46,433 nt of DNA, taken from Saccharofermentans sp. (lineage in GTDB: Bacteria > Bacillota_A > Clostridia > Saccharofermentanales > Saccharofermentanaceae). Made by a program: the position numbers and the translations under genes. A model generated the notes under the pieces. The model had not been told where the DNA came from and did no database searches. It worked only from the letters and a program-made list of their open reading frames with translations. The stretch is from the NCBI GenBank assembly GCA_024695565.1, contig JAILHX010000118.1, positions 1-46,433 on the forward strand, read 5' to 3'. Shown piece by piece: positions 16,892 to 23,714 of this stretch (its first letter is position 1; each line of letters opens with the position of its first letter).

Positions 16892-17886
16892 GCTTACCCT
16901 ATCCGTTCCTTGAATCATATCTGATGTTCTTCATCTACAGCTTTGTCGGCTGGGTAGTTGAAGTCGTCTACTACGGACTTACGGAAGGCAAGTTCATCAA
17001 CAGGGGCTTTTTGGCGGGCCCCCTCTGTCCCGTTTACGGACTGGGCTTCTATGCTGCCATCTGGCTCTTTGAACCGTTCAGGAACAACTTCTTCATCATC
17101 TTCTTCGGAATGGCTTCGGCATGTACTCTGGTCGAGCTTATTGCCGGCGTGATCCTCTACCACACTTTCCATATGCGCTGGTGGGATTATTCGGATTACA
17201 AGTTTAACTTCAGAGGTTATATCTGCCTGAGATTCTTTGTTTACTGGGGAATTGCGGCTTCTCTCGGCATTTACGTTCTGCACCCTACGGTAAAGTGGCT
17301 GATCGCTCACATTAATACACCCGTAAGGCTCGGTATTGCCATCGGTCTATCCGTTGTTCTGGTCGCCGATATCATCACGACAATCATCACGATCATCGGA
17401 TTCAAGAAGAAGTTTGCTTCGATCGTGAAGATGACCAGCGGTGTTAAGGGAGTATCGGACCTGATCGGTTCGCAGATCTACAGTGCTGTTGATACTATCG
17501 TTACGGTCAGTGAGCCTACGAGAAATCACTACGATCAGTACCGTAAACTGATCGAGCAGAACCGCCAGCAGGAGAGAGAACTGGCTGCCCAGCACAGAGC
17601 AGAGGAGAAGGCTTTTGCAAACCAGTTTACCGAGGTCGAGAAAGAGAGCCTCAGGATCGCCAAGGATCAGGCTGTCAGCACGATCGGTTCTCTCGTAAGG
17701 TCGTTTAAGAAGAACGAGCAGCGTCTGGTAAAGGTCGTCAGTTTAAGGCCTAGTGATGCCGGCGCAGCCGTAATGAGATTCATCAAGAAGAGAACGGGCA
17801 ATGACGATGCCGAGCTTTTCGCGATCGAAGAAGACGATTCAATCGAAAAAGATACAAAAGAGTATAATAAACGCGACATTTGTTAA
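16888..17886 (+). CDS. PF06541-type membrane protein (putative ABC-transporter type IV, CmpB-like)
   Basis: A 332-aa membrane protein. The first ~175 residues hold about five hydrophobic segments with the family pattern FFIYSFVGWVVEVVYY, the NRGFLAGPLCPVYGLG signature and WWDYSDYKFNFRGYICLRF. Residues about 210-260 form a charged, Gln/Glu/Arg-rich probable coiled coil in the cytoplasm (EQNRQQERELAAQHRAEEK), followed by a basic and acidic tail. The name ABC transporter is historical: no ATPase is adjacent and no transport function is established. It begins in an ATGA overlap with the methyltransferase and ends 13 bases before the Mrp gene. Confidence 0.85.
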   Translation: MSLPYPFLESYLMFFIYSFVGWVVEVVYYGLTEGKFINRGFLAGPLCPVYGLGFYAAIWLFEPFRNNFFIIFFGMASACTLVELIAGVILYHTFHMRWWDYSDYKFNFRGYICLRFFVYWGIAASLGIYVLHPTVKWLIAHINTPVRLGIAIGLSVVLVADIITTIITIIGFKKKFASIVKMTSGVKGVSDLIGSQIYSAVDTIVTVSEPTRNHYDQYRKLIEQNRQQERELAAQHRAEEKAFANQFTEVEKESLRIAKDQAVSTIGSLVRSFKKNEQRLVKVVSLRPSDAGAAVMRFIKKRTGNDDAELFAIEEDDSIEKDTKEYNKRDIC

Positions 17887-17899
17887 AGGAGATTTTTTT

Positions 17900-18748
17900 A
17901 TGTCATCAGCATGCGATTCATGCCCTTCAAAGAATGGCTGCACATCACAGGATACTTGTCCTTCCGCAAACGGTCCTGCCAAGGACCCTCTTGCAAACGG
18001 TTCTTCCGTAAAGGCCGTCATCGGTGTAGCAAGTGGTAAGGGCGGTGTAGGCAAATCATTCGTAACCACTGTGCTTGCTGTTCAGCTTGCACGCAAAGGA
18101 TACAAGGTCGGCATTATGGACGCCGATATAACAGGCCCTTCTATCCCGCAGTCATTCGGACTTGCAGATAACCTCATGGCAACAGATGATCAGCTCATCG
18201 TTCCTGCAGAAACTTCTGAGGGTATCAAGGTCGTAAGCGTTAACCTCGTGCTCGAGAACAAGGAAGCCCCTGTAATCTGGAGAGGTCCCGTTCTCAACTC
18301 GCTCGTAAAGCAGTTCTGGGGACAGGTCAACTGGGGTCCTCTTGATGTCCTTCTCATCGATATGCCGCCGGGAACAGGCGATGTACCTCTTACGGTATTC
18401 CAGGCTATTCCTCTCGACGGCATCGTCCTCGTCGCAACAAGTCAGGATCTCGTATCCATGATCGTCAACAAGGCGCGCAACATGGCTTCCATGATGAACG
18501 TTCCCGTTCTCGGAATGGTTGAGAACATGAGTTATATCAAGTGCCCTCACTGCGGCGACGAGATAAGACTCTATGGTGACGGTTCTGCCATCGAGAAGTC
18601 AGCAGCAGAGATCGGATCTACGGTAACAGACAGGATCCCGTTAGATCCTGAAGTAACAAAGCTCGTCGATTCGGGCAGGGCAGGATCCGTAAGCGAGGAC
18701 CTCCTTACCGGCACAGTTGAGATGGCTGTTCAGCTGATCGAAAAGTGA
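17900..18748 (+). CDS. mrp: Mrp/Nbp35-family Fe-S cluster carrier ATPase
   Basis: A 282-aa P-loop ATPase of the Mrp/ApbC/Nbp35 group, which binds and delivers iron-sulphur clusters in the cytoplasm. It has the deviant Walker A GKGGVGKS with the signature lysine, the IMDADITGPSIPQSF segment, LLIDMPPGTGDV, and the CxxC of IKCPHCG that holds the bridging cluster. The N-terminus adds a Cys-rich stretch (CDSCPSKNGC), as in Nbp35-like members. The frame is open upstream, but the ATG at 17900 is preferred because AAAGGAG lies just before it and the Cys-rich start follows. Its stop overlaps the GTG of the next gene. Confidence 0.94.
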   Translation: MSSACDSCPSKNGCTSQDTCPSANGPAKDPLANGSSVKAVIGVASGKGGVGKSFVTTVLAVQLARKGYKVGIMDADITGPSIPQSFGLADNLMATDDQLIVPAETSEGIKVVSVNLVLENKEAPVIWRGPVLNSLVKQFWGQVNWGPLDVLLIDMPPGTGDVPLTVFQAIPLDGIVLVATSQDLVSMIVNKARNMASMMNVPVLGMVENMSYIKCPHCGDEIRLYGDGSAIEKSAAEIGSTVTDRIPLDPEVTKLVDSGRAGSVSEDLLTGTVEMAVQLIEK

Positions 18749-19263
18749 AAAGATATCTGGCATTAGTCGTAACCATACTGTTCTCGTTTGTCTTATTGTG
18801 CTCATGCTCAAAGGCAGGCGACAACGCCGTGTATCAATATCTCGGAGACTATTCTTACAGCGCACCTGCTGTATGCATGGTCTACGAGGCTGTTGAAGGT
18901 GAGTTCGACGATTCCGGCAATCCTTATTACGGAATACAGTACCGTGAGGTCAAGGACTTAAACGGACTTCTTACTTCCGGCAACACCATAATGATCTATT
19001 TCTACAGCTCGATGTCGAGTGAAGCAGCCGCTGTCACCGCCGCGATAGAAGACCTTGCACAGAGCTATCAGGGCAAGGTCACAGTCGTGATGCTGGATGC
19101 AATCGTATACCGGGAAATTATCGAGAAATATAACATCGAAGCAGTTCCCGAATTCGTACTTATAAAAGCCGGTCAGGAAGACAAAGTATTCAACAGCGCT
19201 GCCAGCGAATACTGGACGGTCAGCGATGTGGTATTATGGCTTCAGAGCAACGGAGTAGCGTGA
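18745..19263 (+). CDS. Thioredoxin-fold lipoprotein without a CxxC active site
   Basis: A 172-aa exported protein. A short signal peptide (KRYLALVVTILFSFVLL) ends in a lipobox with the lipidated cysteine probably C21 (LCSC). The rest reads like a thioredoxin fold: a central strand MIYFYSS, then VTVVMLDAIVYREIIEKYNIEAVPEFVLIKAG, which keeps the cis-proline region (AVPEF). Where thioredoxins have WCxxC this protein has SSMSSEA, so redox activity is not expected. It may be a structural or binding variant. It starts with GTG inside the mrp stop (GTGA), and ispF begins nine bases after its stop. Confidence 0.8.
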   Translation: MKRYLALVVTILFSFVLLCSCSKAGDNAVYQYLGDYSYSAPAVCMVYEAVEGEFDDSGNPYYGIQYREVKDLNGLLTSGNTIMIYFYSSMSSEAAAVTAAIEDLAQSYQGKVTVVMLDAIVYREIIEKYNIEAVPEFVLIKAGQEDKVFNSAASEYWTVSDVVLWLQSNGVA

Positions 19264-19272
19264 GGATTAAAT

Positions 19273-19767
19273 ATGGGAAATATCATCTCTATCAGCACGA
19301 TCGGACAGGACAGTCACAGATTCGGTTCACCCTGCGGTGAGACCACGATAAAACTCGGCGGAATCGATATACCTTTTGATAAGCCCATTGAAGCAAACAG
19401 CGACGGTGATGTCGTATATCACGCAATAACAAACGCCATCTCCGGATTTACGGGAGTAAATATCTTAGGCGGAGAAGCAGACAAGATCTGCCTTGAGCAA
19501 GGAATAAAAGACAGTTCGATCTATCTTGAGAAAGCACTCGAATATCTTAAAGAAGGCAGGATCGTTCACTGCTCGGTCACTATCGAGTGCCTTAGGCCTA
19601 AGCTCATGCCTCACATTCCTGCGATGAAAGAATCCATAGGAAGCATTCTCGGCATTCCGGCATCTTCTGTAGGCATTACGGCAACGACCGGTGAAGGCCT
19701 CACGGGTTTTGGCAGGGGAGAAGGAATACAGGTATTCTGCATCCTTACATTTACAAAAGAAATCTGA
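19273..19767 (+). CDS. ispF: IspF-type 2-C-methyl-D-erythritol 2,4-cyclodiphosphate synthase (variant)
   Basis: Cyclises CDP-ME 2-phosphate in the MEP isoprenoid pathway, as a trimer. The 164-aa length is normal. The metal ligands are visible in IGQDSHRFG (Asp, His) and in VVYHAI (His). The C-terminal ATTGEGLTGFGRGEG nucleotide loop is intact. Differences from the classical enzyme: AHSDGD reads ANSDGD, and the GDIGxxFPDTD segment reads VNILGGEADK, so the usual Asp there is Asn. I recall similar sequences in other Clostridia, so this looks like a subfamily rather than decay. It ends exactly where the opposing ispD ends. Confidence 0.88.
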   Translation: MGNIISISTIGQDSHRFGSPCGETTIKLGGIDIPFDKPIEANSDGDVVYHAITNAISGFTGVNILGGEADKICLEQGIKDSSIYLEKALEYLKEGRIVHCSVTIECLRPKLMPHIPAMKESIGSILGIPASSVGITATTGEGLTGFGRGEGIQVFCILTFTKEI

Positions 19768-20517
19768 TCAGTCGTGGAACGGCTCGCTCTCGCCTCTGGT
19801 TCTGACGATCTCTGATGCGATGGCGATATCTTCGGGCGTCGTTATCTTAAGGTTCGAATAAAGTCCCTTAGTCAGATAAACATCAAAACCGTATTTAGTT
19901 GCCAGTGCAGTATCATCTGTCGCGGAGATACCTTCATCTGTTGCCTTCATGTAGCAGATCTCAATATCCCTGAACTTAAAACCCTGGGGTGTAAGTATTT
20001 CATAGAATCTGGATCTGTCAGGCGTATCGATCACCTTGACTTCTCCATCCGGAGTGATCTCCACTTCCTTCAGCGTGTTCTTGACGGGGACTGCAGAAGC
20101 GCATACGGCATGATCCTTCAGACCGTCGATGCATGCAGTGATCTCTTCTGTCGTTACCAGACAGCGGGCGCCGTCGTGAACGAGAACAAGATCATCATCA
20201 CCGGCGTCGTTTATAAGATTAAGACCGAGTGATACAGACTCTGTTCTTGTGCTTCCGCCAAGTGTGAAGAGGATGTTGATATCAGGAAAGTATTCAGCGC
20301 ACATCGCCTTCAGAAGATCGATGAGGTCATGTGTAGTAACAACGATGATCTTGTATTCCAATCCGGCATAGCACGCTCTGCAGACTTCGGCGACGGCCCC
20401 GAGTGTTCTTAATATTACAGGGCTCCCCTCAACATTTCTCATGAGCTTAGGCTGGCCTATTCCCATACGTGTTCCGCTTCCTGCGGCAGGTATCAGAAAA
20501 TAACATTTTTGACTCAT
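19768..20517 (-). CDS. ispD: 2-C-methyl-D-erythritol 4-phosphate cytidylyltransferase
   Basis: Makes CDP-ME from MEP and CTP, two steps before IspF. The 249-aa protein starts with the nucleotidyltransferase signature LIPAAGSGTRMG, where the usual second lysine region reads GQPKLM. It carries VLVHDGARCLVT and ends with the family's DTALATKYGFDVYLTKGLYSNLKITTPEDIAIA. The ATG is preceded by a full AGGAGGT. It lies 21 bases after radA and is probably read from the radA promoter. Its TGA abuts the ispF TGA with no base between the two genes. Confidence 0.94.
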   Translation of the reverse strand: MSQKCYFLIPAAGSGTRMGIGQPKLMRNVEGSPVILRTLGAVAEVCRACYAGLEYKIIVVTTHDLIDLLKAMCAEYFPDINILFTLGGSTRTESVSLGLNLINDAGDDDLVLVHDGARCLVTTEEITACIDGLKDHAVCASAVPVKNTLKEVEITPDGEVKVIDTPDRSRFYEILTPQGFKFRDIEICYMKATDEGISATDDTALATKYGFDVYLTKGLYSNLKITTPEDIAIASEIVRTRGESEPFHD

Positions 20518-20538
20518 AAGAACACCTCCTTCTTGCTG

Positions 20539-21957
20539 TTATGAGAACAGTATATCAACAGCTTCCTTAAGGTTATCTGCGTATATGAATTCAGGGGAGG
20601 GATTACCTGCGAATATATCAGGTGATGCGTTCGCAAGTTCCTTCTCAAGAGCATCCTTGGAACTGCCGGGAAGGACTACGGTCGTGATACCGAGCCTTGC
20701 TGAAGCAAGACATCTCTTAAGTATCCTGCTGACAGGTCTGATCTCGCCTGACAAACCTACTTCTCCTAAGATCAGGGTATTAGGTCTGACGCTTACGCCT
20801 CTGGCGGAAGATACCGTTGCCATGCATACTGCAAGGTCGGTGGCAGGATCGCTGACCTTAAGTCCGCCGATGACGTTAACAAAACAATCCTTGGATGTAA
20901 GACCTAACTGCAGGATCTTCTCGCAGACTGCGAGGAGCATAAGGACTCTTCCGCGCTCGGGACCTGAAGTCATTCTCTGCGGGTTGGCATAAACGCTCTC
21001 GGTGCAGAGTGCCTGAACTTCGATGGTAAGTGCATCGTTGCCTTCGAGTGTGGAAGTCAATACCGAGCCGGGGCTGTTGAGCGGTCTGCCGGCAACGAGC
21101 AGAGCCTTGGAACTGTCAACGGGAATAAGACCTGTCTCGCCCATCTCGAAGAAGCATATCTCGTTGGATCTGCCGAAGCGGTTCTTGGCAGAGCGGATGA
21201 TCCGGTATCCGCCTGTGGCGTCACCTTCAAATCCCAATACGGTATCCACCATATGCTCAATGGTCTTAGGTCCTGCGATGGAACCGTCCTTCGCAATATG
21301 GCCGACCATGATTATCGTGATGTTGTTTGTCTTGGCGATCCTGATAAGACCTGCAGCAACTTCCCTGATCTGTGCAACACCGCCGGGTGTTCCCGCAACC
21401 TGTTCGGAATAAAGAGTCTGTATTGAATCGATGATCGCAAGGCACGGCTTATGGGTCTTGAGCTGTTCTGCGATTGCTTCGAATCTCGTCTCGCCGCAGA
21501 TAAGGATGTCCCTCTTTATCTTAAGTCTTGCTGCGCGCATGCCGATCTGTGCAGGAGATTCCTCGCCTGAGATGTAGAGGATCTCGCCGTCTGCCTTATA
21601 TGAATCCGCAAGCTGCATGAGGATGGTCGATTTACCGATGCCGGGTTCACCCGCCACGAGTGTAACGGAACCTTCTGTTACACCTCCTCCGAATAATGTA
21701 TCAAGGCTCGGGATGCCTGTGGAATGCCGCTTGTAATTCTCCTTGCCTGCATCCTTAAGTCTTACCGTGACTGCAGAATCAGTCCACGAATACTGATTAG
21801 CCGTGAAAGCAGGGGAGTCTGTCTTGGCCTTGGCCGGAGCCTTCTCGGCAGGAGCTTCGACAAAAGTGTTGAACATGCCGCAGCCGGGGCACTTGCCCAT
21901 CCAGCCGGATGTCTCATATCCGCATTCCTTACAGAAAAATGTAGTCTTCTTAGCCAT
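20539..21957 (-). CDS. radA: DNA repair protein RadA
   Basis: A 472-aa ATPase that helps process recombination intermediates with RecA. The order is complete: an N-terminal C4 zinc finger (C9, C12, C23, C26), Walker A GEPGIGKST, the RadA-specific KNRFG motif in SAKNRFGRSNEI, and a C-terminal Lon-protease-like domain (GGLKVSDPATDLAVCMA, LGEVGLSGEIRPV). The frame is open to 21990, but the first ATG there overlaps a TATAAT box (21994-21989). Transcription should therefore begin downstream of it, and the start at 21957 (MAKKTTFFC) is chosen. This makes a very short leader with AGGA only two bases before the ATG. Confidence 0.96.
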   Translation of the reverse strand: MAKKTTFFCKECGYETSGWMGKCPGCGMFNTFVEAPAEKAPAKAKTDSPAFTANQYSWTDSAVTVRLKDAGKENYKRHSTGIPSLDTLFGGGVTEGSVTLVAGEPGIGKSTILMQLADSYKADGEILYISGEESPAQIGMRAARLKIKRDILICGETRFEAIAEQLKTHKPCLAIIDSIQTLYSEQVAGTPGGVAQIREVAAGLIRIAKTNNITIIMVGHIAKDGSIAGPKTIEHMVDTVLGFEGDATGGYRIIRSAKNRFGRSNEICFFEMGETGLIPVDSSKALLVAGRPLNSPGSVLTSTLEGNDALTIEVQALCTESVYANPQRMTSGPERGRVLMLLAVCEKILQLGLTSKDCFVNVIGGLKVSDPATDLAVCMATVSSARGVSVRPNTLILGEVGLSGEIRPVSRILKRCLASARLGITTVVLPGSSKDALEKELANASPDIFAGNPSPEFIYADNLKEAVDILFS

Positions 21958-21988
21958 GATCCTATCCATCCATATCTTTATTAATTGC

Positions 21989-21994
21989 ATTATA
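21989..21994 (-). promoter_or_regulatory. -10 box of radA
   Basis: A perfect TATAAT on the minus strand, 32 bases before the chosen radA ATG. No good -35 hexamer is visible 17 bases upstream (CATTAA at best). It decides the radA start by overlapping the first possible ATG. Confidence 0.55.
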
Positions 21995-22027
21995 ACAAAG
22001 GTTCTTTTCTATTAATGGGCCAATATT

Positions 22028-22083
22028 GAGGAAGGGTCTGAGGTTGAAGCGTAGAAGGAGTAGAAGGCAGAGGAAGGGTAGGA
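22028..22083 (+). repeat. Purine-rich tract with a direct repeat
   Basis: The plus strand is almost only A and G here, and GAGGAAGGGT occurs twice (22028-22037 and 22070-22079). It lies between the radA promoter and the 53-bp array. No coding or RNA function can be read from it. Confidence 0.6.
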
Positions 22084-22281
22084 TGCCCCAAATTATTCAA
22101 TTACTCATTTCCGGGGCAAATGAAACAACGTAAAACTGCCCCGGATGCAGGATTTTCGAGAACTTGGGGCAACGAATACACGTTGGTTTTGCCCCGAATC
22201 TTAATGTTCACGCTTCTTGGGGCATAAAGAGAACTCATAAATTTGCCCCGGATTTTCAAATAAATAAATAAATCTGGGGCA
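22084..22281. repeat. Four-unit inverted-repeat array with a 53-bp period
   Basis: TGCCCC occurs at 22084, 22137, 22190 and 22244. GGGGCA occurs at 22113, 22166, 22219 and 22276. Each unit is TGCCCC, 23 bases (26 in the last), GGGGCA, then 18 bases. The steps are 53, 53 and 54 bp for the left arm, and 53, 53 and 57 for the right. Flanks share a weaker consensus (tTGCCCCggat and ttGGGGCAaa), but the intervening sequences are unrelated. The period of 53 is not a multiple of three, so it is not a coding repeat. It sits between the dapL terminator and the radA promoter and resembles no named element I know. Confidence 0.9.
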
Positions 22282-22299
22282 AATTGTTGCAATGTTCTC

Positions 22300-22338
22300 A
22301 AAAAGAAGGGCCGCCTGCGTTCAAGCAGACAGCCCCTT
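22300..22338 (-). terminator. Intrinsic terminator after dapL
   Basis: On the minus strand AAGGGGCTGTCTGC pairs with GCAGGCGGCCCTT across loop TTGAA, with G-T wobbles and one bulged G, then CTTTTT. It lies about 20 bases past the dapL stop. Confidence 0.85.
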
Positions 22339-22358
22339 GGTTAATAAATCTGTTCCGC

Positions 22359-23543
22359 TTACAGTGTCTTGAAGAATCCGCAGGCCTTGAGAGTGTTCTC
22401 GTAAGATCCGAATGCCGTGAGACGGAAGTAGCCGGCGCCGTTCTCGCCGAAGCCTTCGCCGGGGGTGCCGACGATTCCGAATCTGTTAAGGAGCGAATCG
22501 AAGAAGTCCCAGCTTCCCATGTTGTCCGGGCACTCGAGCCAGATGTAAGGCGAGTTGACACCGCCCGTGAAGTAGATGCCCTTCTCTGTGAATACTTCAG
22601 CGAGGGCAGCAGCGTTGCGCTTGTAGTAAGCGATGTTAGCTTTGCAGTCTTCCATGCCCTGGCCTGAGAGTGAAGCTGCAGCGCCCTTCTGTGTAACGTA
22701 TGATACGCCGTTAAACTTAGTTGCCTGTCGTCTTGCCCAGAACTTTGAGAGCTTGATGCCGTTAACTTCAAGTCCGTCCGGAACGACAGTCCAGCCGCAT
22801 CTTACGCCTGTGAAGCCTGCGAACTTGGAGAATGAAGATACTTCGACAGCGCATGTGTCAGCGCCGGGGATCTCATAGATCGTGTGAGGCTTGTCTTCTG
22901 TGATGAATGCTTCGTATGCGGCGTCGAAAATGATCAGTGAACCGGTCTTAAGCGCGAAGTTGACCCATGCCGTGAGGCCTTCGTAGCTGTAGACTGCGCC
23001 GGTTGGATTGTTGGGTGAGCAGATGTAGATAACGGAAGGCTCGATGTTTGTATCAGCGGGCGGGAGGGGAAGGAAGTCATTCTCCTTATTGCCTGCGACG
23101 AATGATACCTTTCTGCCGTTCATGAGATTTGAGTCAACATAAACGGGATATACGGGGTCAGGGATGATCACCGGGTTGTCTCCCAGAACGTCGGGAAGGT
23201 TGCCCAGATCACTTTTGGCACCGTCAGATACATAGATGATCTCATAAGTTACAGAAGGTGCGCCGATCTCCTTGTAATGAGCCGCAATAGCGTCTCTTAA
23301 GAAATCGTATCCGTATTCCGGCGGATAACCCTTGAATGTTTCCTTGGAAGACATCTCCTTAACGGCTTCTTCCATTGCTGAAGTAATTGACCGGGGGAGA
23401 GGCAGTGTGACATCACCGATGCCCATTCTGATTATCTCTCTGCCGGGATTTTCTGTCTGGAACTTCTTTACGCGCTTTGCGATGTCGGAGAAGAGATATG
23501 TTTCTTTTACGTCAAGGAAGTGGTCGTTAAGTTTGATGTTCAT
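22359..23543 (-). CDS. dapL: LL-diaminopimelate aminotransferase
   Basis: Converts tetrahydrodipicolinate and glutamate directly to LL-DAP, bypassing acylated intermediates. At 394 aa it is slightly short of the family norm. Recognisable marks are MGIGDVTLPLP, YPPEYGYDFLRDAIA, SDGAKSDLGN, DPVYPVYVDSN, CSPNNPTGAVY, and the PLP lysine in SSFSKFAGFTGVRCGW. The ATG follows GAGGTGA at a good distance. Its product is the substrate of DapF, which here is fused to CarB at 5022-9080. Upstream is a likely promoter at 23575-23603, and downstream a clear terminator. Confidence 0.94.
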   Translation of the reverse strand: MNIKLNDHFLDVKETYLFSDIAKRVKKFQTENPGREIIRMGIGDVTLPLPRSITSAMEEAVKEMSSKETFKGYPPEYGYDFLRDAIAAHYKEIGAPSVTYEIIYVSDGAKSDLGNLPDVLGDNPVIIPDPVYPVYVDSNLMNGRKVSFVAGNKENDFLPLPPADTNIEPSVIYICSPNNPTGAVYSYEGLTAWVNFALKTGSLIIFDAAYEAFITEDKPHTIYEIPGADTCAVEVSSFSKFAGFTGVRCGWTVVPDGLEVNGIKLSKFWARRQATKFNGVSYVTQKGAAASLSGQGMEDCKANIAYYKRNAAALAEVFTEKGIYFTGGVNSPYIWLECPDNMGSWDFFDSLLNRFGIVGTPGEGFGENGAGYFRLTAFGSYENTLKACGFFKTL

Positions 23544-23574
23544 AGTTTGTCACCTCTAACTAAAATCTTCGAAC

Positions 23575-23603
23575 ATTGTAACACGCGCTTTTTTTGCGTG
23601 AAT
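23575..23603 (-). promoter_or_regulatory. Probable dapL promoter with a CACGC/GCGTG inverted repeat
   Basis: On the minus strand TACAAT (23580-23575) has TTCACG 16 bases upstream. The spacer holds CACGC...GCGTG arms around a run of A/T, which could be an operator. The -35 match is poor, so confidence is low. Confidence 0.4.
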
Positions 23604-23665
23604 AAAAAACTTATCGTACACATGCACAAAAGAATGCCTGATAAAAAGTCGTTGATAAAACAGTG

Positions 23666-23671
23666 TATAAT
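23666..23671 (+). promoter_or_regulatory. -10 box before the adenylate-forming gene
   Basis: TATAAT preceded by GTG, about 44 bases before the TTG start at 23715. No convincing -35 box is at 17 bases. Confidence 0.45.
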
Positions 23672-23714
23672 ATGACGCAGGATCAGCTTATCTGCTAACA
23701 AGGGAGAGGCATTC

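Noticed and set aside
22084..22281. CRISPR array
   Set aside because: The regular spacing resembles one, but the conserved parts are only 6-bp arms with no 20-40 bp direct repeat, and no cas genes are near.
22084..22281. G-quadruplex from the GGGG runs
   Set aside because: The four G-runs on each strand are over 50 bases apart, too far for an ordinary quadruplex.
22101..22301. 66-codon minus-strand ORF across the 53-bp array
   Set aside because: The array period is not a multiple of three, so the apparent IRGK repeats come from the DNA arms. No SD and no family.
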